Assembly (NCBI RefSeq): GCF_004522215.1
Contig: NZ_SDLR01000012.1
Location: 879-64,878, forward strand
Length of the DNA stretch: 64,000 nucleotides
Source: Ammoniphilus sp. YIM 78166
GTDB taxonomy: Bacteria; Bacillota; Bacilli; Aneurinibacillales; RAOX-1
Direction of reading: 5' to 3'
Shown piece by piece: positions 38,880-48,343 of this stretch. The position numbers and the translations under genes are program-made. The stretch's first letter is position 1. Each line of letters opens with the position of its first letter. The notes beneath the pieces were generated by a model. That model was not told the DNA's origin and did no database searches. It saw only the letters and a program-made list of their open reading frames with translations.

Positions 38880-40625
38880 ATGAGAAGAACTAAGATCGTT
38901 TGTACCATTGGACCTGCGAGTGAACAACCTGAAACGCTAGAGAAACTGATTGTAGCCGGCATGAATGTTGCACGGTTAAACTTTTCTCATGGCTCTCATG
39001 AGGAGCATGAGGTTCGAATTGACCGAATTCGAGAAGTGGCGAAAAAACTGGGACGCAACGTAGCAATTATGTTAGATACGAAGGGTCCAGAGATTCGTAC
39101 AGGAGTTCTTAGAGACGGACAGATTACCTTGAAAACCGGAGATTCCTTTACCCTCACAACGGAGCAGATCGAGGGTACGCAGGAAAAAGTCAGTGTGACC
39201 TATGACCAGCTTCCACGCGATTTGTACATTGGGGCAAGAGTTCTTGTGGACGACGGTCTGATTGAGCTTTTAGTTGAGGAGATCAATGGAGCAGACGTTC
39301 GTTGCCGCGTACTGGATGGCGGGGTGCTTAAGAATCGCAAAGGTGTAAATCTACCTAAGATTGCCGTTAATCTTCCAAGTATCACAGAAAAGGATATCTC
39401 CGATATTAACTTTGGTATCCGCAAGAAAGTCGATTTTATAGCCGCTTCCTTCGTTCGTAAAGCAGCAGATGTGCTTCAGATCCGCCAGATGTTAGAAGAG
39501 CAGGGTGCAAGTATCGCCATCATCGCCAAGATTGAAAACGAAGAAGGTGTCTTGAATGCCGATGAAATTCTTGGAGTAGCCGATGGCTTGATGGTAGCGC
39601 GTGGAGATTTAGGAGTTGAGATTCCTGCTGAAGAGGTTCCTCTTGTTCAGAAAAAGCTGATTTCCAGCTGCAATCTTGCAGGTAAGCCTGTCATTACAGC
39701 CACTCAGATGCTTGATTCCATGCAAGGAAACCCTCGTCCGACGAGAGCGGAAGCGAGTGACGTGGCGAATGCCATTTTTGATGGAACCGATGCGATTATG
39801 CTTTCTGGTGAGACAGCTGCAGGGAAATATCCAGTTGAATCTGTGGAAACCATGGACCGTATTGCCCGACGCGCTGAGTCTTCATCGATGTATAAGGAGC
39901 GGCTACACCCTCCTCAATCAGGCAAAGTGACCATTACGGATGCGATGGGACAAGCGGTTTCGGCTACGGCTGCTTCGTTAGACGCAGCTGCCATCCTTAC
40001 CCCAACGGAAAGCGGCTATACTGCTCATGTAGTATCGAAGCACCGTCCAGCTTGTCCTATTGTAGCGGTTACGCCTCATGAGCACATTGTCAATCGTCTT
40101 TCCCTCGTATGGGGTGTTGTGCCTATTCAGTTCGAGAGTGCAGACAACACAGATGAAATGATGGAGCAAGCCATCCAGTCGGCCATTCAGGCAAAGATCA
40201 TTAAGCAGGGAGACCTGATTGTCATTACCGCAGGTGTACCTGTCCGAGAGCCAGGCACAACCAACATGATGAAGGTTCATGTTGTAGGAAAAGTTGTGGC
40301 CAGAGGGAGAGGCATGAGCGATGTTTCGGCTTCCGGTAAAGTCGTCGTCATTGGCAGCCCTGGCTGGGAAGACCGCGTCGACGAAAACACCATCCTCGTC
40401 GCCAAATCGACTGACAAAGAGGTCACGCCTTATATTGAGAAGGCAGCGGGATTGATTACCGAAGAAGGCGGCTTGACCTCCCATGGGGCCATCGTAGGAT
40501 TAAACCTAAACAAGGCCGTCATTATCGGAGTCGAGGAAGCCACAACCCTCCTGAAGGATGGGGACGAAATAACCGTCGATCCACACCAAGGCCATATTTA
40601 TCACGGCTTTACACGAGTACTATAA
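38880..40625 (+). CDS. pyk: Pyruvate kinase with extra C-terminal domain
   Basis: A 581-residue enzyme making pyruvate and ATP from phosphoenolpyruvate and ADP. It starts MRRTKIVCTIGPAS. NFSHGSHEEH, the catalytic-site IAKIENEEGV, ARGDLGVEIP and TATQMLDSM are intact. Beyond about residue 475 there is the Bacillales-type extra domain related to the PEP-utilising mobile domain (GLITEEGGLTSHGAIVGLNLNKAVIIGV). It ends the glycolytic operon. Confidence 0.97.
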   Translation: MRRTKIVCTIGPASEQPETLEKLIVAGMNVARLNFSHGSHEEHEVRIDRIREVAKKLGRNVAIMLDTKGPEIRTGVLRDGQITLKTGDSFTLTTEQIEGTQEKVSVTYDQLPRDLYIGARVLVDDGLIELLVEEINGADVRCRVLDGGVLKNRKGVNLPKIAVNLPSITEKDISDINFGIRKKVDFIAASFVRKAADVLQIRQMLEEQGASIAIIAKIENEEGVLNADEILGVADGLMVARGDLGVEIPAEEVPLVQKKLISSCNLAGKPVITATQMLDSMQGNPRPTRAEASDVANAIFDGTDAIMLSGETAAGKYPVESVETMDRIARRAESSSMYKERLHPPQSGKVTITDAMGQAVSATAASLDAAAILTPTESGYTAHVVSKHRPACPIVAVTPHEHIVNRLSLVWGVVPIQFESADNTDEMMEQAIQSAIQAKIIKQGDLIVITAGVPVREPGTTNMMKVHVVGKVVARGRGMSDVSASGKVVVIGSPGWEDRVDENTILVAKSTDKEVTPYIEKAAGLITEEGGLTSHGAIVGLNLNKAVIIGVEEATTLLKDGDEITVDPHQGHIYHGFTRVL

Positions 40626-40633
40626 GATTTTTG

Positions 40634-40677
40634 GAGCGCTGATTTCTTGGGATATCCCGGGGGATCAGCGTTTTTTG
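40634..40677 (+). terminator. Terminator of the glycolytic operon
   Basis: CGCTGAT/ATCAGCG outer stem with an inner TGGGATATCCC-type hairpin, then six T. Confidence 0.8.
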
Positions 40678-40680
40678 CTA

Positions 40681-40935
40681 TGTTCCAGCCATAGCCTGGT
40701 CCCGTGACCTCGTTTTGGTAAAGGAGGTAGAGCATCTCGCTAAACTTTTTCGAGGTTTTGTGTGATTTTAGTCTGTATTTTTAGATTAAACCGAATCCGC
40801 TCGAGAGCCGAGAAGGGTGCATCATAGTGGCCCAGGATACTGTTGCCACCCCATAGCCGAACTCCCCACCCCCGATATCATTTCACCCCGCCATCTGCTA
40901 TATTTAAGATATTAGTATTAAAGGGAGCGATGCTT
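40681..40935. repeat. Gene-free region with a copy of the 24.4-kb repeat
   Basis: No coding potential with a ribosome site is seen. About 40725-40783 aligns with 24438-24494. Both contain GAGGTA, a GCTWAA-T-rich stretch, AGGTTTTG and ATTTTAGTCT, followed by T-rich sequence, at roughly three quarters identity by eye. The rest holds C-rich sequence and the promoter area of the next gene. Confidence 0.6.
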
Positions 40936-42042
40936 GTGAAAAAACAGACCCTCTATCGCTACATCCACTTCACCCATGCCCTGCTCATTCTGATCCTACT
41001 CCTCAGCGGCGCCATTCTTTTTATCCCAGAGCTTCGTATTCTCCTGATTGAAGGAAGATGGCAGATCCGGCAGTTTCATATTGCAGTAGGTATCTTCTAT
41101 TCTTTGTTCCTGCTTGCTGCGATTCCGCTTGTCTTCCCTTACTTCAAGAAGCACCGGTCTTGGAGGAAGACGTTCCATCTTTGTCTCATGGTTTTTCTAG
41201 GGCTGTTATGGACAGTTACCGGCATCTATTTGTGGATTAACCCAGCAGGGTACTTTACTCTTCGCCAACTATCGATCACCGTTCACGATGCCATCAGCTT
41301 GTTTATCATCCCTTGGATCCTCATACACATTGGACTGTGGATATACTCCAAATACCAACCCAAACAACCAAGAGTAGTGGAGCGGGATCGTGGGTGGCTA
41401 ATCAGCCGAAGAGACGTCCTTTTCCTGTTTGGTGGAACGACCATCGCCATGCTACTCGGTGGACTAACCAAATGGTTTCAACCGATCTCGGCGTCGTTTC
41501 TAGCAAGCATAGAAGAAGTGAAGCGAAGAGGATATTTCCGCATTTATTCCGTGAGCAGTGAGACTCCCGTGTTTGATCCAGCGACATGGAGATTACGTGT
41601 AGACGGACTTGTCCAAACACCTCTTGAGCTTACGTTCGATGAACTAATGCAACTGCCCAAGCACAGCTATATCCAAGACTTTCATTGCGTGACTGGCTGG
41701 AGTGTAACGGGTGTAAAATGGGACGGTATTCCGCTAAGTGAGCTAGTGAAGCAAGCGGGGGTACAGCCGGAAGGGATGTATGTAAAGATGTATTCTTCGG
41801 ATCAGATCTACACGGAAACCTATGAATGGTCCCAGTTGGTAGGTCGTGATGTCATTATTGCCTACCAAATCGATGATAAGCCTTTGTTAGAAAGTCAAGG
41901 AGCTCCTGTCCGGCTTTTTCACCCCCAGATGTATGGGTATAAATCCATCAAATGGCTGGAGCGGATCGAGTTTACCAATCGAAGAGATCTAGGGTACTGG
42001 CAAGAAAAAGAGGGGTACAGTCTCAATGGCTACTTATCTTAA
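40936..42042 (+). CDS. Membrane cytochrome b-like domain fused to a molybdopterin oxidoreductase (sulfite-oxidase/YedY fold)
   Basis: A 368-residue protein. Residues about 1-160 form four transmembrane helices with several His (YIHFTHALL, QFHIAVG, ITVHDAIS, LIHIG) suited to bind b-type heme. Then comes a fifth hydrophobic stretch (RRDVLFLFGGTTIAMLLGG). Residues about 205-368 are a molybdopterin-binding domain with the expected Mo-ligand Cys in DFHCVTGWSV. It looks like YedZ and YedY joined in one chain. GTG 40936 is preferred (AGGGAG 8 bp upstream); ATG 40930 is possible. The substrate is unknown. Confidence 0.83.
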   Translation: MKKQTLYRYIHFTHALLILILLLSGAILFIPELRILLIEGRWQIRQFHIAVGIFYSLFLLAAIPLVFPYFKKHRSWRKTFHLCLMVFLGLLWTVTGIYLWINPAGYFTLRQLSITVHDAISLFIIPWILIHIGLWIYSKYQPKQPRVVERDRGWLISRRDVLFLFGGTTIAMLLGGLTKWFQPISASFLASIEEVKRRGYFRIYSVSSETPVFDPATWRLRVDGLVQTPLELTFDELMQLPKHSYIQDFHCVTGWSVTGVKWDGIPLSELVKQAGVQPEGMYVKMYSSDQIYTETYEWSQLVGRDVIIAYQIDDKPLLESQGAPVRLFHPQMYGYKSIKWLERIEFTNRRDLGYWQEKEGYSLNGYLS

Positions 42043-42742
42043 ATACAGCATCCTCATCGCGGTATGCCTAGGCGCCTTTTTCATCACCTATACTTCTATT
42101 AACAGCGGTCAGGAAGAAACCTTGCTGATGCTTCGAGACCATCTTTCTCGCGCCCAGGAGTGGCCTTCCTATGAAACCGTTCAAACCATCTGGTCCGGCG
42201 ATCAACAACAGCTCAAAATACACTCACAAGCCAAACTCGACCCCTATGTCATTTGGGTATCCTCTGCAGCACGGTTAACCGACACGGAGGAGTTTCATTT
42301 TCAAATTTATTTTCAGCCCGATGTCCTCTATATTTATAGTGAGAATGCCAACCATTGGAATAAAGCGGACTATACCCATCCTGTGGCTGGAGAGGTGCAG
42401 GGGCTCAAGGAACCGTTCCCTTTTTGGGAAAGGATCTTAATGAAAGCTAAAACGATACAACGGACTCATCATGAAGACAACACCTTATACAAAATAAGCC
42501 TACATCCGTTTCAGGATGAGGTTCATGGAGTAAGGTTTGACGATGTGCTAGAAGGAACTTTAACGGTCTCGATCAACAAGGAGTCAAAACATCTACAGAA
42601 AACAGTTCTCGAAGTAAAGATGAAGCCCTCTCTTGCCCGCCTACACGAACATATTGTGTACATGACAGAGTATCGAAACGTAGGAGAGACCACGGCAAAA
42701 GAACTACCTAAGGAAGCCCTAGAGGCAGAAAGGCTAAAATAG
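42026..42742 (+). CDS. Hypothetical membrane-anchored or secreted protein
   Basis: A 238-residue protein with an N-terminal hydrophobic segment (about 5-25), then an outside domain rich in beta strands (LKIHSQAKLDPYVIWVSSAA..., FHFQIYFQPDVLYIYSENANHW), roughly reminiscent of LolA-like lipoproteins. Not recognised. It overlaps the preceding oxidoreductase gene by 17 bp and abuts acpS, so the three are co-transcribed. Confidence 0.7.
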   Translation: MATYLKYSILIAVCLGAFFITYTSINSGQEETLLMLRDHLSRAQEWPSYETVQTIWSGDQQQLKIHSQAKLDPYVIWVSSAARLTDTEEFHFQIYFQPDVLYIYSENANHWNKADYTHPVAGEVQGLKEPFPFWERILMKAKTIQRTHHEDNTLYKISLHPFQDEVHGVRFDDVLEGTLTVSINKESKHLQKTVLEVKMKPSLARLHEHIVYMTEYRNVGETTAKELPKEALEAERLK

Positions 42743-43123
42743 ATGATCAAGGGAATCGGTATCGACATTGTAGATAAAGAGAGAATGGAAAGGATCCTAG
42801 CTCGTCAGGGAGAGCGGTTCTTAGCTCGTATCCTGACGGAAGAGGAACGCCAGAACATTCCTACCGGAAACCGACAAATTGAGTTTGTCGCGGGGAGATT
42901 TGCGGCTAAGGAAGCTTTCGCGAAAGCCACAGGCTTTGGTTTTGGCAGGGAACTAAGTTGGCAAGACATCCAAATTACGAGAGATGAGAGAGGTAAGCCG
43001 ATCATCGCGCCCTCTACTGCTTGGAGGGCCATCAACGATCCAGAAGAGAAGCTTATCTTTCATGTTTCAATTTCTCATGAAAAGAAATATGCGGTGGCTC
43101 AGGTGATTATCGAACAAGCATAG
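42743..43123 (+). CDS. acpS: Holo-[acyl-carrier-protein] synthase
   Basis: A 126-residue enzyme transferring 4'-phosphopantetheine from CoA to acyl carrier protein. Both magnesium-binding motifs are visible: IGIDIVDKERM at the start and FAAKEAFAKATGFG near residue 52. From here to groES the gene order follows B. subtilis, starting acpS, (nnr), ydcC, alr, ndoAI, ndoA. Confidence 0.95.
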   Translation: MIKGIGIDIVDKERMERILARQGERFLARILTEEERQNIPTGNRQIEFVAGRFAAKEAFAKATGFGFGRELSWQDIQITRDERGKPIIAPSTAWRAINDPEEKLIFHVSISHEKKYAVAQVIIEQA

Positions 43124-43182
43124 TGTCATAAGTGGACAGGTGTGGACATACATATATAACGCGGGATCAGGAGGGAAGAAGG

Positions 43183-44712
43183 GTGTATTTGGTGAATGCG
43201 CAGCAAATGCGAGAGATCGACCGCTTCGCCATGAAGGAAATCGGCATTCCAGGCATAGTCTTGATGGAGGCAGCAGGGCAAGCTGTTGTAAAAGAGGTGG
43301 AAGCCCGTTGGGCAAAGGCTCGAATTGTCGTACTGGCGGGGCATGGAAACAACGGCGGTGACGCGTTTGTCGTTTCTAGACATTTAATCAACAAGGGGTT
43401 CAAAGTGGACACCTGGCTGATAGGATCTGAGGAGAAGTTGAGTGCGGATGCGCGAACTTGCTATGAGGCCTTGCTTCGAAGCAGACATGCTGTGAAGAAG
43501 TGGCAGGATCATGAGGCCAGCGAGCTAAACCAGGACCTTGAGCAGGCGGATCTCATCATAGACGGCCTTTTGGGAACAGGCGCTCGAGGGGCACTGCGCG
43601 AACCGCTAGACCAAGTAATCGGAGAGGTCAACAGACAGCCGAAAGCGTACATCCTCTCGATTGATCTACCTAGTGGAGTTTGTGCAGATACCGGAGCGAT
43701 CCACGACCAAGCCATCCAGGCAGACGTAACGGTGACGTTTGCGAGCCCGAAATGGGGGCAATACCTGTTCCCCGGTTCGAGTCAATGTGGAGAGCTGATC
43801 GTTAGGGATATATCTATCCCTTCCTGGGTGCATGAGCAAGCAGGGGTGAAGGACCATGTTTTGGACAAGAAAAGCATGGGACAGCTTCTTCCGCGAAGAC
43901 CACGTCACTCTCACAAGGGGACATACGGACATGTTCTCATTGTGGCAGGTTGCGCCGATTATGTGGGAGCTCCCGCCCTTGCTTCCATGGGAGCCGTTCG
44001 TTCCGGCTCAGGCATGGTGACTTTAGCAATTCCCAAATCCATTCAGCCCATGGTCGCAGGAAAAATGACCGAGCCGATCTATTGGCTATGGCCAGAAGAG
44101 GAAGGCTATCTGTCAAAAGATAGCTGGAAGCTCTTGTCGGAACGCCAGGGACGCTATGATTTTACCATCGTAGGTCCCGGAATCGGTCAGGCCCCTTGCA
44201 GAGAATGGCTTGAACAGGTGATACGTCACACGCAGGGACCTCTTTTGCTCGACGCGGACGCCTTAACCTTACTCGCTAAGGATCTCACGATGATTCAAGG
44301 CAGGGAGTCGGTGGTGCTGACCCCGCATCCCGGGGAAATGGCCAGGCTTACTGGGCTGACGGCCCAGCAAGTGGAAGCTCAGCGCCCTCTTATTGCTCGG
44401 CAATTTGCTGTCCAACATCAGGTATACATTGTGCTTAAAGGAACTTATCCCATCATTGCTACTCCCCAGGGAGAACTTTTTGTCAGTCCTCGCGGCAGCT
44501 CTTCGCTTGCCAAGGGCGGATCTGGCGACGTATTGTCCGGCATGATTGCCTCGTTTGCCAACCAAACGGGAAATATTCTGTCAGGCCTCTTACTTGGAGT
44601 GTATCTTCATGGAATGTCGGGAGAATTCATGGACGAATACAGCGGGGCAGCCTCTGATCTAGGCCACTGGATTGGAAGAGCGATCCACGATTTATCGTCA
44701 GTTGAAGCGTAA
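43183..44712 (+). CDS. nnr: Bifunctional NAD(P)H-hydrate repair enzyme (epimerase and dehydratase)
   Basis: A 509-residue fusion. The N-terminal YjeF_N domain (about 1-215: VVLAGHGNNGGDAFVVSRHL, DGLLGTGARG, DLPSGVCADTG) is the NAD(P)HX epimerase. The C-terminal carbohydrate-kinase-like domain (about 225-509: HKGTYGHVLIVAG, LDADALTLL, TPHPGEMARL, KGGSGDVLSGMI) is the ADP-dependent dehydratase. GTG 43183 is chosen because AGGAGGG lies 7 bp upstream; further upstream frames lack a site. Confidence 0.94.
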   Translation: MYLVNAQQMREIDRFAMKEIGIPGIVLMEAAGQAVVKEVEARWAKARIVVLAGHGNNGGDAFVVSRHLINKGFKVDTWLIGSEEKLSADARTCYEALLRSRHAVKKWQDHEASELNQDLEQADLIIDGLLGTGARGALREPLDQVIGEVNRQPKAYILSIDLPSGVCADTGAIHDQAIQADVTVTFASPKWGQYLFPGSSQCGELIVRDISIPSWVHEQAGVKDHVLDKKSMGQLLPRRPRHSHKGTYGHVLIVAGCADYVGAPALASMGAVRSGSGMVTLAIPKSIQPMVAGKMTEPIYWLWPEEEGYLSKDSWKLLSERQGRYDFTIVGPGIGQAPCREWLEQVIRHTQGPLLLDADALTLLAKDLTMIQGRESVVLTPHPGEMARLTGLTAQQVEAQRPLIARQFAVQHQVYIVLKGTYPIIATPQGELFVSPRGSSSLAKGGSGDVLSGMIASFANQTGNILSGLLLGVYLHGMSGEFMDEYSGAASDLGHWIGRAIHDLSSVEA

Positions 44713-44783
44713 AATACACGGCATCATAACCCAATGTGGGGCCCTCCTTTGTTCAAACTACGAGCGAAGGGGATGAATTGATT

Positions 44784-45809
44784 ATGAAACGTAAACTTGG
44801 ATGGCTGATGATGCTTGTTGCCATCATTTCCATGCTTGCTACGGGCTGCGGCCCTAAGGGTGTAGATGATATTGTGGCAGATTTGAATACTCAGCTAGGA
44901 AAGATGACAGGGTATAAGATGAATGCGAAGCTGACCCTGCAAACAGGTAAAGATCCACAAACCTATGATGTGGAGGTATGGCATAATAAGCCGGACTTCT
45001 ACCGTGTGGCTCTCACCTCAAAGGAAAGAGACATTACCCAAATTATTTTACGCAACGAAGAAGGGGTGTTTGTTCTTACCCCTCACTTGAACAAGAGTTT
45101 CCGTTTCCAAAGCGGATGGCCTGAAAATCATGCACAGGTTTATCTCTATGAATCCTTAGTTAAGAGCATCCTCAACGATGACCAGCGCGTCTTTGCTGAA
45201 GAAGAAGGCAAGTATACCTTTGAAGTTAAGGCAGATTATCAGAATCGTTCTTTAACTACACAGAAAATCTGGTTAGCCACCGATTTGTCTCCTGTTAAAG
45301 TAGATGTGATGGATACCAATAAGAACGTCATGGTAACCGTAGAGTTTGCAAACTTCCAATCCGATGCGAAGTTTGACAGCAATTCTTTTAATAAAGAAAG
45401 AAATATGGAAACGAGCATGATTAACGGCTCCGTACCTACAATGGCTAATGGAGAGCCAGCTCCAGAGCCTAAGGGCAGCTTTGGCGTCATTCAACCAACC
45501 TACGTACCAGAGGGATTAACCTTCATGGGTGTACAAAAGGTAGATACGCCTGAAGGCCCACAGGTGGTATTACGCTACCAAGGCGAGTATAGCATGACCT
45601 TGATTGAGGAAAGACCAAAGGCGGCAACGGTGAGTTATCCAAGTGGAGAGATTGTGGATCTCGGTCATACGATGGGCGTCATGACAGGGGAACAGAAGAA
45701 AACTCTAACATGGGCGTTTGACGGCGTGGAGTACCTGCTTACAGGTGATCTTCCGGAGGATGAGTTGATCTCTGTGGCGAAGTCCACCTTTAATCAAATC
45801 GGGAAGTAA
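44784..45809 (+). CDS. ydcC: LolA-like lipoprotein, YdcC family
   Basis: A 341-residue lipoprotein (signal peptide, lipobox LATGC near residue 18). A LolA/LolB-like beta domain follows (about 25-200: DDIVADLNTQLGKMTGYKMNAKLTLQTG..., KIWLATDLSPVKVDV), and the C-terminal half (about 225-341) resembles DUF4367. B. subtilis YdcC lies at the same place between acpS and alr. AAGGGG lies about 12 bp upstream of ATG 44784. Confidence 0.85.
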   Translation: MKRKLGWLMMLVAIISMLATGCGPKGVDDIVADLNTQLGKMTGYKMNAKLTLQTGKDPQTYDVEVWHNKPDFYRVALTSKERDITQIILRNEEGVFVLTPHLNKSFRFQSGWPENHAQVYLYESLVKSILNDDQRVFAEEEGKYTFEVKADYQNRSLTTQKIWLATDLSPVKVDVMDTNKNVMVTVEFANFQSDAKFDSNSFNKERNMETSMINGSVPTMANGEPAPEPKGSFGVIQPTYVPEGLTFMGVQKVDTPEGPQVVLRYQGEYSMTLIEERPKAATVSYPSGEIVDLGHTMGVMTGEQKKTLTWAFDGVEYLLTGDLPEDELISVAKSTFNQIGK

Positions 45810-45854
45810 ACTAAAGAAGAGACTGACTCCCTCGAGTCAGTCTCTTCTTTAGTT
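45809..45854. terminator. Bidirectional terminator with 20-bp perfect stem
   Basis: Positions 45809-45828 are exactly complementary to 45835-45854, with a 6-nt loop. It serves the converging ydcC and TauE/SafE genes and overlaps the latter's stop codon. Confidence 0.8.
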
Positions 45855-46593
45855 AAAATAGGAGCAGAAGGCCGCTAAGAAGGGGTGCACTAATCATGAA
45901 AATGCGCAGTACAGAAACAGGAGCGTGCTTGGTAAACTTAGCCCCGATATAGGAACCAATCATCGATCCAGATACGACTTTGGCTAACAAGTTCGGATCA
46001 AGGTGTCCGCTTTGGTAATATCCTATTGAAGCAAAAAGGGCTGTTGGCAGAATAATGAGCATCGTTGTTCCTGCGGCTATTTTTAAGCTTTTACGCAAGA
46101 AGATTAATAAGCCCACTTGGATGAAAGGAGCTGAGCCAACGCCAAAAAGTCCAGACATCCCACCGGTTGCGAGCCCGATTCCAGCCGACTTCAAGCGCCA
46201 GCTACGTACCTCAGTGAGTTCTGTATCGGATTCGGTCAATTTCCACCTGGTCCTTAGCCAAAGAATGAGAGCAGACAGCAGAAGCATCGCGGCTGTAAAC
46301 ACGATAAGCTGTTCACCCGGAATATGGTGGGCCACCTGTGTTCCTGCATACGCAGCAGCGGCTCCAAACAGGCCAGCTACGATTCCGCTGCGCAGTTCAA
46401 GGTTACCTTCTCTAAAGTGGCTGAATGCTCCTGATACCACCGTTAAAAACATCGCGGCCATAGCTGTTGCCAAAGCTGTATGGATGGGAATGTTAAAAAA
46501 GGTAACCAGGATAGAGATCATGAACCCTGCACCGCCAGCTCCGGTAAATCCAAGGAGGATACCCGTGAAAAACATTGTAAGGAAAATGGACAT
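45853..46593 (-). CDS. Sulfite exporter TauE/SafE-family permease
   Basis: A 246-residue protein with seven or eight transmembrane segments. Its two halves carry the family pattern GFTGAGGAGFMISIL near the start and GGMSGLFGVGSAPFIQVGLLI near residue 145. The family moves sulfur-containing or other small anions; the substrate here is unknown. It interrupts the otherwise Bacillus-like order between ydcC and alr on the opposite strand. Confidence 0.9.
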   Translation of the reverse strand: MSIFLTMFFTGILLGFTGAGGAGFMISILVTFFNIPIHTALATAMAAMFLTVVSGAFSHFREGNLELRSGIVAGLFGAAAAYAGTQVAHHIPGEQLIVFTAAMLLLSALILWLRTRWKLTESDTELTEVRSWRLKSAGIGLATGGMSGLFGVGSAPFIQVGLLIFLRKSLKIAAGTTMLIILPTALFASIGYYQSGHLDPNLLAKVVSGSMIGSYIGAKFTKHAPVSVLRIFMISAPLLSGLLLLF

Positions 46594-46738
46594 AAGTATT
46601 AGGCTCCAATTGGAAATTGAAATAAATATATCATATCAAAAAAAAGTAAATGGTCAACTGTTAACGGTAGACTATAATGTAAATTGACTTCCCAAATTAA
46701 ATTCGCTAAGGTAGATGGATGAAGGGAGTGAATAAAAC

Positions 46739-47167
46739 GTGCAAGACTTGATTAGGAGAGAAAGTTCTACCTATATGGACATTTTTCAGAAAAGACCCAC
46801 CCGCTACCGGATTTATGAAACACTTGTCTATATGGCTGTAATGTTTGTTTTAGCTGGGTATATGCCAGCAGATACCGGGCTTTATAAAGTGCTTGCTGTA
46901 TTGTCTGCCGTGGTCATTATTGGATGCGCTCCCATCTTGTACAGAAAAGTGCTTACTCCTGAGTATATCTTGACAAAGAAGGAGCTCATTATCCGCATGA
47001 GTGGCAATGAGCGTGTTTTCCCCCTCCAAGAGGTGGAGCGTGCATCGGATTGGAAAGCCTTGTTTCGATTACAAGGAAAGAAAGAGCCCCTCATGGTTTC
47101 TAAGGATTTTTTATGGGAACTAGATGATCAATTAGAGAAAATGAAAAAAAATAAGAAAAAAAGGTGA
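46739..47167 (+). CDS. Hypothetical membrane protein with PH-like tail
   Basis: A 142-residue protein with two transmembrane helices (about 33-75) followed by a short beta-rich segment (ILTKKELIIRMSGNERVFPLQEVERASDW), like bacterial PH-domain membrane proteins, and a Lys-rich end. The GTG start has GAAGGGAG upstream. It ends 6 bp before alr, so the two are co-transcribed. Function unknown. Confidence 0.7.
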   Translation: MQDLIRRESSTYMDIFQKRPTRYRIYETLVYMAVMFVLAGYMPADTGLYKVLAVLSAVVIIGCAPILYRKVLTPEYILTKKELIIRMSGNERVFPLQEVERASDWKALFRLQGKKEPLMVSKDFLWELDDQLEKMKKNKKKR

Positions 47168-47173
47168 TTGGCT

Positions 47174-48328
47174 ATGGGGGAGAAGTTTTACCGGAACACT
47201 TGGGTAGAAGTAGACCTGGATGCAATAGCTCATAATGTGCAGGCGTTTCGCCAGCATCTCCCTGAATCGACTCAGATTATGGCTGTAGTGAAAGCGGACG
47301 GCTATGGTCACGGGGCTGTACCCGTTGCGAAAACAGCCATTGCAGCAGGAGCAACCTATCTCGGCGTAGCGCTGCTGGATGAAGCCCTCGAATTGCGACA
47401 GGCTGGGATTCAAGCGCCTATCCTCGTGCTGGGTTATACCGCACCGGAATTTGTAGGAGAAGCGATTAAGCATCAAATTACGTTGACTGTTTTTCACCGA
47501 GAGCTTATCGAAGCGCTGCAGGAAGAAGCTAGTCGTCTCCATCAGCAAGTGAAAGTACACATTAAGGTCGATACGGGTATGGGGCGTGTGGGGCTTAGAA
47601 CAGAGGAGGAACTTGCAGAACTGATGCAAGTGGCTAAGGCCTCTCCTGGTGTGGAAGTTGAAGGGGTGTTTACACATTTTGCCTGTGCGGATGAAGAAGA
47701 TCCAGCATATACCCACCTTCAGCATCATAACTTTATTAAAGTGATTGAACCGTATTCATTTTCCATTATACACTGCAGCAACAGTGCTGGAGGAATTTTA
47801 TTCCCGGATTATGGTTATAACATGATGCGCTTAGGAATAAGCTTATATGGACAATATCCGTCTGCCTATACACGCAATAAAGGGATTCAACTTCAAGAAG
47901 CCTTCTCGCTAAAGTCTAAAATCGCTCATGTGAAAAAGGTGCCGCCAGGCACATCCATCAGTTATGGAGCTACGTATACTACCCCATCCGAAGCGATAAT
48001 TGCATCGATTCCCATTGGTTATGCTGACGGTTTCTCCCGTGCTTTATCTAACAAAGGAAAGGCCTTAGTGAAAGGTATATATGTTCCGATTGTCGGAAGA
48101 GTCTGCATGGATCAGTTGATGCTCGATATATCAGCTGTTGCAGATGCGCGTATTGGTGATGAGGTCGTACTGATGGGGGAGCAAGATCACCAACAGATCA
48201 CCGTTGATGATGTGGCCAAACTGCTTGAAACCATTAATTATGAAGTGACATGCATGATAAGTAAGCGTGTGCCAAGGGTTTATAAGAAGCAAGGGACCAC
48301 GGTCATGACCAAAAATTTTCTGCTTTGA
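47174..48328 (+). CDS. alr: Alanine racemase
   Basis: A 384-residue PLP enzyme interconverting L- and D-alanine for peptidoglycan. PLP-binding Lys lies in AVVKADGYGHGA (about residue 40), the second catalytic Tyr in SISYGATYTT (about 262), and the PLP and dimer motifs VEGVFTHFACAD and VGRVCMDQLMLD are present. ATG 47174 is used (AAGGTGATT 7 bp upstream) rather than TTG 47168. Confidence 0.96.
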   Translation: MGEKFYRNTWVEVDLDAIAHNVQAFRQHLPESTQIMAVVKADGYGHGAVPVAKTAIAAGATYLGVALLDEALELRQAGIQAPILVLGYTAPEFVGEAIKHQITLTVFHRELIEALQEEASRLHQQVKVHIKVDTGMGRVGLRTEEELAELMQVAKASPGVEVEGVFTHFACADEEDPAYTHLQHHNFIKVIEPYSFSIIHCSNSAGGILFPDYGYNMMRLGISLYGQYPSAYTRNKGIQLQEAFSLKSKIAHVKKVPPGTSISYGATYTTPSEAIIASIPIGYADGFSRALSNKGKALVKGIYVPIVGRVCMDQLMLDISAVADARIGDEVVLMGEQDHQQITVDDVAKLLETINYEVTCMISKRVPRVYKKQGTTVMTKNFLL

Positions 48329-48343
48329 AATTGTCGTATTTCC

